From assembly GCA_900450595.1 (NCBI GenBank), contig UGGS01000001.1, positions 1,054,001-1,118,000 of the forward strand: DNA of 64,000 nt, given 5' to 3'. The position numbers and the translations under genes were made by a program. Of this stretch, positions 27,959 to 35,853 are shown one piece after another. The number at the start of each line of letters is the position of its first letter. Positions within the stretch are counted from its first letter, which is position 1. Origin of the DNA: [Flavobacterium] thermophilum. Its GTDB lineage: Bacteria; Bacillota; Bacilli; Bacillales; Anoxybacillaceae. Under the pieces are notes generated by a model. The model was not told the DNA's origin, searched no databases, and saw nothing but the letters and a program-made list of their open reading frames with translations.

Positions 27959-29095
27959 TTAGGCATGGGCATGATGCAGCGCGCAGCGGTTCGGGCCGAT
28001 CTCAAGCTCCCGCTCTGTTTCGATATCCACGGTTTTGAGCCCGCGGTTGATGGCGACAATGTCTTCAAAGTTCGGCGGGGTTTCCGTCTTGGCGCTTTGG
28101 ATGACGAGGTCGATGAATTCGTCTTTCGGTTTGTTTTGCATCATCTCATTGCGGGCGCGGATGCGGCCCAACGTATCGCCGACATACCCCTCCGCGTTGA
28201 TTTCTTCGTCTAAGTTCGCGTAGTGAGCCGGCAAGACGATCACATCATCCGCCATAGCCGCGACTTTTTCGTACACGGTGTCATACAAATCCGCCGCCCA
28301 TTCCGCCACTTTGCCGCCAAGGTCCGGCCGCCCGAGACCGCCGACGAAGATCGTGTCACCCGAGAACAGCCATTTGCCGTTGACAAAGAACGAGACGCTG
28401 CCTGGCGTATGCCCCGGTGTTTTCACCGCCAGCACTTCAAGATGAACGTTTTCGAAGTCGATCGTTTCATGTTGCTCGAGCGGCTCGAAATCAAACACCG
28501 CTCCCTCGCTTTTCATCAAGTAGTACGTTGCCCCCGTTCGTTCGGCCAGCGCCTTGCCTCCGGAAAGATGGTCGGCATGCAAGTGCGAGTCCACGATATG
28601 CGTGATCTTCACCCCTTCTTGTTTGGCCACTTGTTCATACACATCGACAAACCGCAACGGATCGACGACAAGCGCTTCGCCGCCAGAGATGACCATATAC
28701 GACAGACATCCTTTGCCGACGCGGATGAATTGGTACACTTTCAATTGATCGTCTTTGTATACGTTGACTTGATGGAGATGCTCGCTCCACGCTTGCATTC
28801 CGCCTGCGAGCGTATACACGTTGTCAAACCCGGCTTCCGTCAGCTGTTCGGCGACAAACGCCGCCGATCCGCCCTTCGCGCACACGACGACGATGTCTTT
28901 GTCTTTCGGAAGACGGTCGACAATCGAGTCAACCCCATCAATCAATTCAAAATACGGCACGTTCAAATAGTCAAAGTTTTCCCCTTCGATTTTCCAATCG
29001 CGAAAATCGCTTTCATTGCGAACATCCAAGATGAACAGCGATTCTTTGTTTAACACCTTTTCCGTCATTTGTTGCACGGTCATTTCTTTCACCAT
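27959..29095 (-). CDS. Rhodanese-persulfide dioxygenase fusion 1
   Basis: 378 residues. N-terminal rhodanese domain (about 1-105) with catalytic Cys in VVVCAKGGSAAF, then a metallo-beta-lactamase dioxygenase domain (about 115-330) with the HLHADHLSGG metal motif, TPGHTPGSVSF and FSGDTIFVGGLGRPDLGG. The domain order is the reverse of staphylococcal CstB (dioxygenase first). It should take sulfane sulfur and oxidise glutathione- or bacillithiol-persulfide to sulfite or thiosulfate. ATG at 29095 follows agggggt, inside a putative CstR operator. Confidence 0.9.
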   Translation of the reverse strand: MVKEMTVQQMTEKVLNKESLFILDVRNESDFRDWKIEGENFDYLNVPYFELIDGVDSIVDRLPKDKDIVVVCAKGGSAAFVAEQLTEAGFDNVYTLAGGMQAWSEHLHQVNVYKDDQLKVYQFIRVGKGCLSYMVISGGEALVVDPLRFVDVYEQVAKQEGVKITHIVDSHLHADHLSGGKALAERTGATYYLMKSEGAVFDFEPLEQHETIDFENVHLEVLAVKTPGHTPGSVSFFVNGKWLFSGDTIFVGGLGRPDLGGKVAEWAADLYDTVYEKVAAMADDVIVLPAHYANLDEEINAEGYVGDTLGRIRARNEMMQNKPKDEFIDLVIQSAKTETPPNFEDIVAINRGLKTVDIETERELEIGPNRCALHHAHA

Positions 29096-29100
29096 ATTAA

Positions 29101-29117
29101 TATACCCCCTAATGTAT
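29101..29117 (-). promoter_or_regulatory. CstR-type operator 1
   Basis: tatacccccTAATGTATA forms an inverted repeat tatac/gtata next to the start of the first rhodanese-dioxygenase gene. Confidence 0.6.
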
Positions 29118-29143
29118 ATTTGATTGTTAAAAAAGGCCGCTCA

Positions 29144-29713
29144 TTACGATTGAGCGGAATCAAGCGGCCCGTTCCATTGCGACATGCCTGGAACGACGTT
29201 GCGCACACGGTCAAATCCGTTTTCGGCCAGCTTTTGCGCGGCCAAATCGCTCCGCGTCCCTGTGCGGCACACGACATAAATCGTTTTGTCTTTCGGAAGC
29301 TCAGCCATCCGATTCTCGAGCTCCCCAAGTGGAATCGAGACCGCACCCGGAATATGGCCAAACGCATACTCCGCCGGTTCGCGGACATCCAAGACAAACG
29401 AATCCGGATCGTGAAGTTTTTCTTGCAATTGTTCATTCGATACGACATGAGGGAATGTCGTTTCTTTGCGTGTTTCACTTTCTGCTGCCTTGCGGATATA
29501 ATGTTTCAAAACCCCATTTTCTTCAATTGTTCCTACATATTGATGCCCTGTGCTTTCCGCCCATGCTTTGATATCGGCTTTGGATCCCTTATCCGTCGCC
29601 TGCACTTCCAGCACTTGCCCCGGCTGCAATTCATTGATCGCCTTTTTCGTTCGAACGATCGGCATCGGACAGGACAGTCCTTTCGCGTCTACCGTCATAT
29701 CGACTTTAATCAT
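29144..29713 (-). CDS. TusA-rhodanese fusion protein
   Basis: 189 residues. TusA-like domain (about 1-75) with the sulfur-carrying Cys in AKGLSCPMPIVRTKKA, then a rhodanese domain with Cys in VVCRTGTRSDLAA. Such fusions move sulfane sulfur between carrier proteins. ATG 29713 follows aaggaggg; an upstream TTG-TCA is not used. It lies in a run of minus-strand sulfur genes. Confidence 0.9.
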   Translation of the reverse strand: MIKVDMTVDAKGLSCPMPIVRTKKAINELQPGQVLEVQATDKGSKADIKAWAESTGHQYVGTIEENGVLKHYIRKAAESETRKETTFPHVVSNEQLQEKLHDPDSFVLDVREPAEYAFGHIPGAVSIPLGELENRMAELPKDKTIYVVCRTGTRSDLAAQKLAENGFDRVRNVVPGMSQWNGPLDSAQS

Positions 29714-29749
29714 TGACAAATTCCCTCCTTGATGGTTTATTCGACCGGT

Positions 29750-30046
29750 TTATTCGACAGGCCCTTCCCAGGCGAGCATGCCGCCTGTCATGTTGACGAC
29801 GCGGTAACCGCGGCTGTCAAGAAACTCCGCCGCGCGACCGCTCCGTCCGCCGGAACGGCAGACGAGAATGTATTCCTCATTTTTGTCCAATTCATGCATG
29901 CGAAACTCGATCAAACCGAGCGGAATATTGACCGCTCCTGGAATTTTGCCCGCAGCGACTTCCTCCGGCTCGCGCACATCGATGATATGAAGCGATTCTC
30001 CCGCGCGAAGCCGTTCTTCTACCTCTTTCGGTGTGATCGTTTTCAT
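29750..30046 (-). CDS. Single-domain rhodanese
   Basis: 98 residues. LHIIDVREPEEVAAGKIPGA and the active loop ILVCRSGGRSGRAA are typical of cytosolic thiosulfate/persulfide sulfurtransferases. Three consecutive ATG codons follow gaggagg; the third (30046) has the best spacing. It is 12 bases from the preceding membrane rhodanese gene. Confidence 0.9.
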   Translation of the reverse strand: MKTITPKEVEERLRAGESLHIIDVREPEEVAAGKIPGAVNIPLGLIEFRMHELDKNEEYILVCRSGGRSGRAAEFLDSRGYRVVNMTGGMLAWEGPVE

Positions 30047-30058
30047 CATCATCCTCCT

Positions 30059-30424
30059 CTACTGCCAGGCGTTTAAGCCGCCTTTGACGTTCGTCACGTG
30101 CTGAAATCCCATTTTCTTTAATAATTTGCTCGCTTTTTGGCTTCTCATTCCGCTTTGGCAAATGACAACTACTTCTTTTTCTTTCGATAGTTCGCGAGCG
30201 CGTGCAGCCAATTCATGCAGCGGGATGTTGCGAAATCCTGGCAAGTGAAAAGAACGGAACTCCATCGGAGTGCGCACGTCAATATATTGCACGTCAGGTT
30301 CTTTTAACCGGCGTTTCAATTCCGCCGTCGTGATCATCCTCACTCCTTTCGGCGGAATGAAACGACTGGCGAGAAACCAAGCAAGCAAAACGAACAACAC
30401 GATGTTGATGATGGTTTGCGACAT
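30059..30424 (-). CDS. Membrane-anchored rhodanese
   Basis: 121 residues. One N-terminal membrane helix (about 5-22), then a rhodanese domain with active Cys in VVICQSGMRSQKAS. It may handle sulfane sulfur at the inner face of the membrane. Start ATG 30424 follows aatgaggg; the DsrE-like gene ends 14 bases upstream. Confidence 0.9.
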   Translation of the reverse strand: MSQTIINIVLFVLLAWFLASRFIPPKGVRMITTAELKRRLKEPDVQYIDVRTPMEFRSFHLPGFRNIPLHELAARARELSKEKEVVVICQSGMRSQKASKLLKKMGFQHVTNVKGGLNAWQ

Positions 30425-30438
30425 ACCATTCCCTCATT

Positions 30439-30921
30439 TTAAATAAATAAGTTCACATTTCCTTCCGAAGCATCGGCCAAATAGGCAGCCACCCCCGCAA
30501 ACTCAATGCCGTCAATCAATTCTTCCGGCTTCAGTCCAAGCAAATCGACCGTCATTTGACAAGCGACAAGCTTCACACCCTGCTCTTTCGCCATCTCGAT
30601 CAACTGCGGAAGCGGCATGGCGTTATGTTTTTTGATGACCTTTTTGATCAACTTCGGGCCGATGCCGGCAAAATTCATGCGCGACAGCCCCATGCGGTCC
30701 GCGCCGCGCGGCATCATCTTCGCGAACATCTTTTCAAGAAACCCTTTTTGCACGGGAACCGACGCCTCTTTCCGCAAGGCGTTCAGCCCCCAGAACGTAT
30801 GAAAGATCGTCACGTCATGGTCGTAGGCAGCGGCGCCGTTGGCGATGATGTAAGCCGCCATCGCCTTATCATAGTCGCCGCTGAACAAAATGATCGTTGT
30901 CTTTTTCTTCGGCTGTGTCAT
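30439..30921 (-). CDS. DsrE/DsrF-like sulfur-carrier protein (long form)
   Basis: 160 residues. TTIILFSGDYDKAMAAYIIANGAAA and the conserved cysteine in GVKLVACQMTVDLLG match the DsrE/F/H-like family called DsrE2 or peroxiredoxin-like, which carries persulfide. ATG 30921 follows gaggaggtag. A CstR-type operator lies just upstream. Confidence 0.85.
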   Translation of the reverse strand: MTQPKKKTTIILFSGDYDKAMAAYIIANGAAAYDHDVTIFHTFWGLNALRKEASVPVQKGFLEKMFAKMMPRGADRMGLSRMNFAGIGPKLIKKVIKKHNAMPLPQLIEMAKEQGVKLVACQMTVDLLGLKPEELIDGIEFAGVAAYLADASEGNVNLFI

Positions 30922-30939
30922 CTTGCTACCTCCTCTCCT

Positions 30940-30957
30940 TATACCTGTATGGGTATA
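30940..30957 (-). promoter_or_regulatory. CstR-type operator 2
   Basis: TATACC-tgtat-GGGTATA, a near-perfect inverted repeat, lies between tusA and the DsrE-like gene. Confidence 0.65.
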
Positions 30958-30971
30958 CAAAAAGGTGAAAA

Positions 30972-31199
30972 TTATCCTTTTTGAATCCAGAACATCAACA
31001 CACCGTTGTCTTCTTTCATCTCAAGCACCGTATGGCCGCTCGCTTTCGCCCATGCCGGCAAATCGTTTTTCGCCCCTTTATCGGTTGTGTGCACCTCGAG
31101 CACTTGACCTGATTGCAATTCGTCCATCGCTTTTTTCGCTCTCACCACCGGCATCGGGCAAGCCAATCCTTTGGCATCTAATACTTTTGCGACGTTCAT
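30972..31199 (-). CDS. tusA: TusA-family sulfur carrier
   Basis: 75 residues with AKGLACPMPVVRAKKAMDEL, where the Cys-Pro carries a persulfide. Starts at ATG 31199 after gaaggaggtc. It closely resembles the TusA half of the fusion at 29144-29713. Likely shuttles sulfur between the rhodaneses and DsrE-like partners. Confidence 0.9.
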   Translation of the reverse strand: MNVAKVLDAKGLACPMPVVRAKKAMDELQSGQVLEVHTTDKGAKNDLPAWAKASGHTVLEMKEDNGVLMFWIQKG

Positions 31200-31237
31200 G
31201 ATGATGACCTCCTTCACACCAGAAATTTTATTACTAT

Positions 31238-31252
31238 TACCCCTATGGGTAT
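31238..31252 (-). promoter_or_regulatory. CstR-type operator 3
   Basis: TACCCCTATGGGTA inverted repeat about 40 bases before tusA, where its promoter should be. Confidence 0.65.
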
Positions 31253-31302
31253 ATTACCATGAGAAAAAGAACGTTGTCAACACCTTTTTGTTGAGCAACG
31301 CA

Positions 31303-31563
31303 TTAACGGCTTTTAACCAACAGTTCGATGGCTTCTTTGACAAGATGGTCTGTGCTTTCTCCTTTTTCCATGTTTTCCCGCAGGCAATGTTCCAAATTGG
31401 TGCTGACGATCACCGCAATGGCGCGGTCAATGGCATTGCGCGCCGCCGACAGCTGGGAAACGACGCTCTTGCAGTCTTTGCCTTGTTCCATCATGCCGAG
31501 GACACCTTTAATTTGTCCTTCAATCCGTTTTAAGCGGTTTTTGACTTCTTTGTTATATTCCAC
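31303..31563 (-). CDS. cstR: CstR-type persulfide-sensing repressor (CsoR family)
   Basis: 86 residues from GTG 31563, with aaaggggg upstream. All-alpha CsoR/DUF156 fold (NKEVKNRLKRIEGQIKGVLGM). Cysteines fall at positions 31 and 60, exactly as in staphylococcal CstR. The residue four before Cys60, the copper-binding His in CsoR, is Asn56 here. This fits a sensor that forms interprotein di- or trisulfides with persulfide, not a copper sensor. It overlaps the end of the upstream rhodanese-like gene. Confidence 0.85.
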   Translation of the reverse strand: MEYNKEVKNRLKRIEGQIKGVLGMMEQGKDCKSVVSQLSAARNAIDRAIAVIVSTNLEHCLRENMEKGESTDHLVKEAIELLVKSR

Positions 31564-31922
31564 CGGCTCGTTCGCCCCCTTTCTTGACAATCACAAGCCG
31601 CGATTGAGTAGCTTTTCACCTCATAACCGTAGCGGCGCAACAGGCGGATGCCGACGTTTTTTTCGATGTCATCCTGAACGATGATATGAAGCGGCTTTGG
31701 CGGAATATCCCGCGCATGCCGTTTCAAATACGCCACCGGAATATGCAACGCTTGGCCAAATATGGAGCCGTTGCTTTCATTATAATCACGCAAGTCAAGA
31801 AGAAGCAAGCCGTCCGGTACCTCTTCTACCGGAAGGCATGGGATATGTTTTACAGGATAGTAGCGTCGATACAACGCTGCGCCCAAAAGAATGAGAAAGA
31901 ATAACAAACTGATGACGATCAA
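31530..31922 (-). CDS. Membrane-anchored rhodanese-like protein without active-site Cys
   Basis: 130 residues from a TTG with agagggggtg upstream. One N-terminal helix, then a rhodanese-like fold (LLLLDLRDYNESNG, ALHIPVAYLKRH). The active loop reads HIIVQDDIEKN and lacks cysteine, but a C-terminal CDC pair is present. It is co-transcribed with cstR, overlapping it by 34 bases. It may be a regulator or scaffold more than a sulfurtransferase. Confidence 0.75.
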   Translation of the reverse strand: MIVISLLFFLILLGAALYRRYYPVKHIPCLPVEEVPDGLLLLDLRDYNESNGSIFGQALHIPVAYLKRHARDIPPKPLHIIVQDDIEKNVGIRLLRRYGYEVKSYSIAACDCQERGRTSRWNITKKSKTA

Positions 31923-31960
31923 CGGTTCACCCCCTCTATTCACCCTATGCACGATCATTA

Positions 31961-31978
31961 TATACCCTATATGGTATG
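31961..31978 (-). promoter_or_regulatory. CstR-type operator 4 over a -10 box
   Basis: ATACCCTATATGGTAT is a near-perfect palindrome. On the minus strand it runs into TATAAT, so repressor binding would block the cstR operon promoter, giving autoregulation. Confidence 0.7.
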
Positions 31979-32011
31979 ATAGCAACAAGAAAGATTTTCC
32001 CCACCCGTTCG

Positions 32012-32581
32012 TTATTCCCAGCGAATCAAAAGACCATAGACAGCCGGGTGAAAACGGACAAGTTCCACGTTGCCCGCCTTTTGTTTCACATAGGAAAACA
32101 GTTCATCCGACGGAATCCGCTCATGGAGCGGCGGCCCCATTTCGCTTTCCATCGTCTCCCATTCGATCAACAGAAACTGCCCGTTTGGCCTCATCACACG
32201 GCGAATTTCATCAATGGCAGCATCTTTTTGTTCCACTTCATGAAAGACAAACGCCATGATACCTTTATCGATGGAGCGGGAAGGTAGCGACGTCGAAACG
32301 ACATCCGCGACTTGGTATTGTATGTTCGTCATCCCTAGCTGTTGCGCCCGCTGCTTTAGCAATTCGATCATCTCAGGCTGCACGTCAACCGCATATACGT
32401 TTCCGTTTGTTGCTTGCGCCAACGGAATCGTGAAATAACCGTTCCCTGCCCCTAGATCCATAATCGTATCGTCCGGTTTCACTGACAACACCGAAACCGC
32501 CTTCTCCGGGTCGATCCATTCTTTGCGCTTCGGATCCAACAACCGTTCCGCATGTTCATGATGAAAACGATGCCCTGTCAT
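32012..32581 (-). CDS. Class I SAM-dependent methyltransferase
   Basis: 189 residues. SAM-binding motif IMDLGAGNGYFTIPLA, VYAVDVQPEM, and the post-motifs FVFHEVEQKD and LRPNGQFLLIEW-like segment. Substrate unknown; small UbiE/arsenite-type or thiol methyltransferases look like this. It sits inside the sulfur cluster in the same direction, so methylation of a thiol or hydrosulfide is a possibility, but only by position. Confidence 0.8.
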   Translation of the reverse strand: MTGHRFHHEHAERLLDPKRKEWIDPEKAVSVLSVKPDDTIMDLGAGNGYFTIPLAQATNGNVYAVDVQPEMIELLKQRAQQLGMTNIQYQVADVVSTSLPSRSIDKGIMAFVFHEVEQKDAAIDEIRRVMRPNGQFLLIEWETMESEMGPPLHERIPSDELFSYVKQKAGNVELVRFHPAVYGLLIRWE

Positions 32582-32764
32582 TCGTTTCCCTCCGATTCCG
32601 GACTTTTCATTTTAATCATATTCTCTGATTTTCTCCTTCACCAACACATGATCCATAACATTTCTCCATAGGAAAAACAACTGCTGTGCGGTTGGTTTCA
32701 AAACGCAATCCCCATTTTTTCATTCGATGAAAAAAGCCGGCATTCGAAAACGCCGGCTCCTTTT

Positions 32765-33892
32765 TTATCGAACGGCGCAACGGTTTGGACCGATTTCCAT
32801 CTCCCGTTGTTCCTCTTCGGTCGGATGCAATTTCCCCATGTTGGTTTGCCGAATTTCCTTGTAAGCATTCGGTTGCGGCGGCAAGTTCTCCGTGACCGTT
32901 CGGCGGAATTCTTCATCGCTGGAAATATTTAAACCATGATTCTTTTCATAAAGAACCCCCAACCGTTCCGCCACACTGCCATCCTTATTCATTTCATTCG
33001 GCCCCATATAGTGCGCCGGCAATACAATCAAATCATCTGCAAGCTGTTTGTAACGTCGGTAAAGCGTCTCCCGCAGATCATCGACCCAGTCTTGCGCTTT
33101 CCCAGCAAGATCCGGGCGCCCGATCGAGTCGATGAATAAAATATCACCGGTTAACAAATATTGATCGTCTACGATAAACGATGTACTGCCGATCGTATGT
33201 CCCGGTGAATACAACGCTTCAATCACGACATGGCCAACATGGATGCGGTCGCCATCTTGAATCGGTGTGTAGGTAAACGTCACCTCTTCTGCGTCTTTCG
33301 GCGGCAAGTAATACGTCGCACCCAGTTCTTCCGCCAACTTACGCCCGCCAGAAATATGGTCGGCATGCAAGTGCGTATCGAGCACATGCTTGATTGTAAT
33401 GCCGTGTTCGTTCGCAAAACGGACGTAAGCGTCAGTCATGCGGTTCGTATCGATCAACGCCCCCTCACCGTTCGATTCGACAAGATACGAGAGACACCCT
33501 TTGCCAAGGCGGACGAATTGGTAAATCGTCCCTCCGCTTTTCAGCTCACCGATTTTTACGGGTTCCAAATGCTCGCTCCATGCCTTCATCCCGCCTTCGA
33601 TCGAATAGGCGTTCACATAGCCTGCCGCCTCCAGCTGCTCAGCCACAAACTCTGACGAACCGCCCTTCGCGCAAACGGCATAAATCGTTTTGCTTTTCTC
33701 TTTCGGCAAACGGTCCAAATATGGTTCAATGCCATCCAACACTTCAAAATACGGAATGTTGACGACTTCGACTCCTTTTCCTTCAATACGCCAATCAGCA
33801 AAATCTTCGGGATTGCGGGCGTCTACGATAAACAACTCCTCGCCGCGCATAATTTTATTGGCGATCTCTTTGACCGAAATCGTTTTTGCCAA
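32765..33892 (-). CDS. Rhodanese-persulfide dioxygenase fusion 2
   Basis: 375 residues, same architecture as the protein at 27959-29095: rhodanese domain with Cys in [12 protein letters not shown], then the metallo-beta-lactamase dioxygenase domain with [21 protein letters not shown] and [18 protein letters not shown]. Both copies end in MEIGPNRCA / LEIGPNRCA. It follows the glutaredoxin-like and DsrE-like genes, so it belongs to a second unit of the same regulon. ATG with aggagggg upstream. Confidence 0.9.
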   Translation of the reverse strand: MAKTISVKEIANKIMRGEELFIVDARNPEDFADWRIEGKGVEVVNIPYFEVLDGIEPYLDRLPKEKSKTIYAVCAKGGSSEFVAEQLEAAGYVNAYSIEGGMKAWSEHLEPVKIGELKSGGTIYQFVRLGKGCLSYLVESNGEGALIDTNRMTDAYVRFANEHGITIKHVLDTHLHADHISGGRKLAEELGATYYLPPKDAEEVTFTYTPIQDGDRIHVGHVVIEALYSPGHTIGSTSFIVDDQYLLTGDILFIDSIGRPDLAGKAQDWVDDLRETLYRRYKQLADDLIVLPAHYMGPNEMNKDGSVAERLGVLYEKNHGLNISSDEEFRRTVTENLPPQPNAYKEIRQTNMGKLHPTEEEQREMEIGPNRCAVR

Positions 33893-33938
33893 CCATATCC
33901 CCTCCTGATCTTATGGTTTTGTCAATGGTCCGTTATTC

Positions 33939-34184
33939 TCAACGATGATTCGTCTGATTCCACAATGCCATAATGGCATCTGGATCATACCCGAGCACCC
34001 AACGGCCACCGATTTCGATTTGGGGCACGCCCATTTGCCCCGTCGTTTCCACCAGTCTGCGCGCTGCTTCCGGGTCGAGCTCGACATTCACTTCTTTAAA
34101 CGGAATCCCTTGAGCGCGCAAAAAGTTTTTCGCCATGACGCAGTACGGGCACGTCGTTGTAGTATAAACAGTAACTTGTGCCAT
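33939..34184 (-). CDS. Glutaredoxin-like protein
   Basis: 81 residues with the dithiol motif TTTTCPYCVMAK and the GVPQIEIGG turn that binds the thiol substrate. ATG 34184 follows ggaggaaag. It may reduce persulfides or mixed disulfides formed by the neighbouring sulfurtransferases. Confidence 0.9.
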   Translation of the reverse strand: MAQVTVYTTTTCPYCVMAKNFLRAQGIPFKEVNVELDPEAARRLVETTGQMGVPQIEIGGRWVLGYDPDAIMALWNQTNHR

Positions 34185-34209
34185 GATTCTCTTTCCTCCT
34201 CTCCTTCGA

Positions 34210-34599
34210 TTAGAAGGCCAATGTAATATCGGCGTCTTTCGCAAACTGCAGGAACGTCGCCGCCCCCGCTACTTCAATGCCATCGACGAATTGGTCTTTG
34301 TCAAGCCCCATGACATCCATCGTCATTTGGCAAGCGATCAGCTTCACACCCATCTCTTGCGCCATTTGAAGCAATTCGGCAATCGATGGAACGTTCGCTT
34401 TTTGGAACCCTTGTTGGAAATGCTCTTTCCCTTCAGGAATCGGCAATTGTTTGTGCGCCTCTTTATGGATGAGGTTCAACCCTTCAAACGTGAAAAACAC
34501 CCCGACCTCCGCGTCTGCCGCCGCAGCAGCTGTCGCGATGTTGAACACTTTGTACGCATCAAACAACCCGCCGTTTGCTGCAATAATCGCCACTTTCAT
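34210..34599 (-). CDS. DsrE-family sulfur-carrier protein (short form)
   Basis: 129 residues, with MKVAIIAANGGLFDAYKVFN and a conserved cysteine in GVKLIACQMTMDVMG. ATG 34599 follows aaggaggtt. First gene of the DsrE-glutaredoxin-dioxygenase unit. Upstream AT-rich repeats (acatatacatgtatgt near 34690) might be a weak operator. Confidence 0.85.
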   Translation of the reverse strand: MKVAIIAANGGLFDAYKVFNIATAAAAADAEVGVFFTFEGLNLIHKEAHKQLPIPEGKEHFQQGFQKANVPSIAELLQMAQEMGVKLIACQMTMDVMGLDKDQFVDGIEVAGAATFLQFAKDADITLAF

Positions 34600-34990
34600 C
34601 GAAAACAACCTCCTTGAATATTTTCGTCATTATGTTTGAGTACTTAACTCAATTCTATACATACATGCTGCCTAGACCCATACATATACATGTATGTGTA
34701 TTACACTAACCATGTTATCGAATGCTTTTTTGTTTGTCAACAAAAAAGCAGCGTTATTTTCGCTGCTTTTTCGGCGCATCCCCATATTCCCCTGTATCCA
34801 ATTCCACAGTCACTCACGTTGATGCTCCAAAGAACCATCCACCATAACCCCTATTGAGACACGAACTAAGACGATGGCTATAAACACTTTCTTTACGAAC
34901 GGCAAAGAAAACAGCCACCCGTGTTCTTTACTTCTTACTATTACTTCGTTCCATTTTCATATCCCCATCAACACTACTTCGCACGATTCA
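34600..34990. other. Intergenic stretch with one terminator
   Basis: Contains the upstream region of the DsrE gene and a bidirectional terminator at 34742-34772 (aaaaaagcagcg / cgctgctttttc). From 34775 to 34990 nothing is recognised. Confidence 0.5.
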
Positions 34991-35575
34991 TTACACTTTG
35001 ATTACGGTAAAAAACTTTCTCAGAAGCCACGGCCCTGGCGCAAATCTTAACTTCAACTCCCATGCCCCAACGCCTGCAATCCGATATTGACGAGCCAATT
35101 CATTTTCTGTCCTATGCTTCTGACATCTTCAAACCATACCTCATGAATGTTTCCAAGTTCATCCGTATATCGAAAAAAGGGGTTCATCACCAAAAGATGT
35201 ACTTGACTTTTAAAGACAAACATGATAGCAATGTTGCTCAAAGAGATGTGTGGTATAAAAAGGAAAAATGCTGTTTTGATTTTCTCTATCATAATCGTCT
35301 TTCTTTGTCAAGTACACTTTGTGGTGAAGAGCCAAAAAAGGGGGATTCATATTGAAACGAATATTGAATCGGCACTTGGTAACGCATGGCGGTTAAAACC
35401 GCCTCTTGGTTGGAGAGGGCCTTCGCCAATGTCCCAGGCTGGTACGGAATGATCCAATCGTATCCATATAAAGGGAGTCCGAGCAAGATTTTTTTTCGGG
35501 GGACGCGCTCGACGGCAAACTGAAGCGTCGATCTCACCTCACTAATAGGAGCGACTGGACCAGGTTCACTTGATG
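34991..35575 (-). pseudogene. GH18 spore-peptidoglycan hydrolase (YaaH/SleL type), C-terminal remnant
   Basis: Removing the MITE at 35181-35333 restores the frame KILLGLPLYGYDW ... QYESPFF-RYTDELGNIHEVWFED. A further single-base loss in a G run near 35066 breaks the frame just before GAWELKLRFAPGPWLLRKFF, the expected C-terminus. The 5' part is missing: the coding sequence begins at SEPGPVAPISEV, next to an IS605-type right end. The family cleaves spore cortex peptidoglycan during germination. Three independent lesions show an old pseudogene. Confidence 0.85.
35181..35333. mobile_element. 153-bp MITE, ISL3-like ends
   Basis: Imperfect terminal inverted repeats of about 27 bp (ggttcatcaccaaaagatg... 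/ ...ttgtggtgaagagcc) enclose AT-rich DNA without coding capacity. A perfect 8-bp target duplication aaaaaagg flanks it (35173-35180 and 35334-35341). End sequence and 8-bp duplication fit the ISL3 family. It interrupts the GH18 frame. Confidence 0.85.
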
Positions 35576-35853
35576 AACCTCTCCCACTTACAGAAGTGGG
35601 AGTTTCCTGTTTCCCCTTCGGGGTGGATGCGTGATAGGTTGGTCGGCAGCCTATCTGCAGGCAACGCCTGGCATCCGTCCCGTTGGGAGCGACAGGCAAC
35701 ATGAGTATCATCGATACTCATGGGCGGGAACTCGCCATCTACGACTTCTTGCTTATGCAATCCGTCGATACGTAAACGGTTTGACCGTAAATTCCAACGG
35801 GCGAATTTCGCCATAATATACTTTGGCAAATAAATTCATCGCTCCGTGGATGT
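35576..35853 (-). mobile_element. IS605-type right-end remnant (putative TnpB guide-RNA scaffold)
   Basis: Read on the minus strand it ends actcccactt-ctgt-aagtgggag-aggttcatc, a hairpin and terminus like the right end of the tnpB element at 50200 (gggagagcgttcaac). The upstream 200 bases are structured and non-coding, as expected for the guide-RNA part of a TnpB element whose gene is lost. GH18 sequence follows directly. A stub reading MNLFAKVYYGEIRPLEFTV lies at the other edge and is not recognised. Confidence 0.5.

Noticed and set aside
27263..28213. 316-codon plus-strand frame opposite the TauE gene and the first dioxygenase fusion
   Set aside because: Highly charged, low-complexity translation without start signal; spans two genes on the other strand.
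31303..31563. Copper-responsive CsoR
   Set aside because: The histidine ligand is replaced by Asn and no copper exporter or chaperone gene is nearby; the neighbours are sulfur genes.
34670..34700. Fifth CstR operator before the short DsrE gene
   Set aside because: The palindrome acatatacatgtatgt lacks the CCC/GGG core of the other four sites; left as a weak possibility only.
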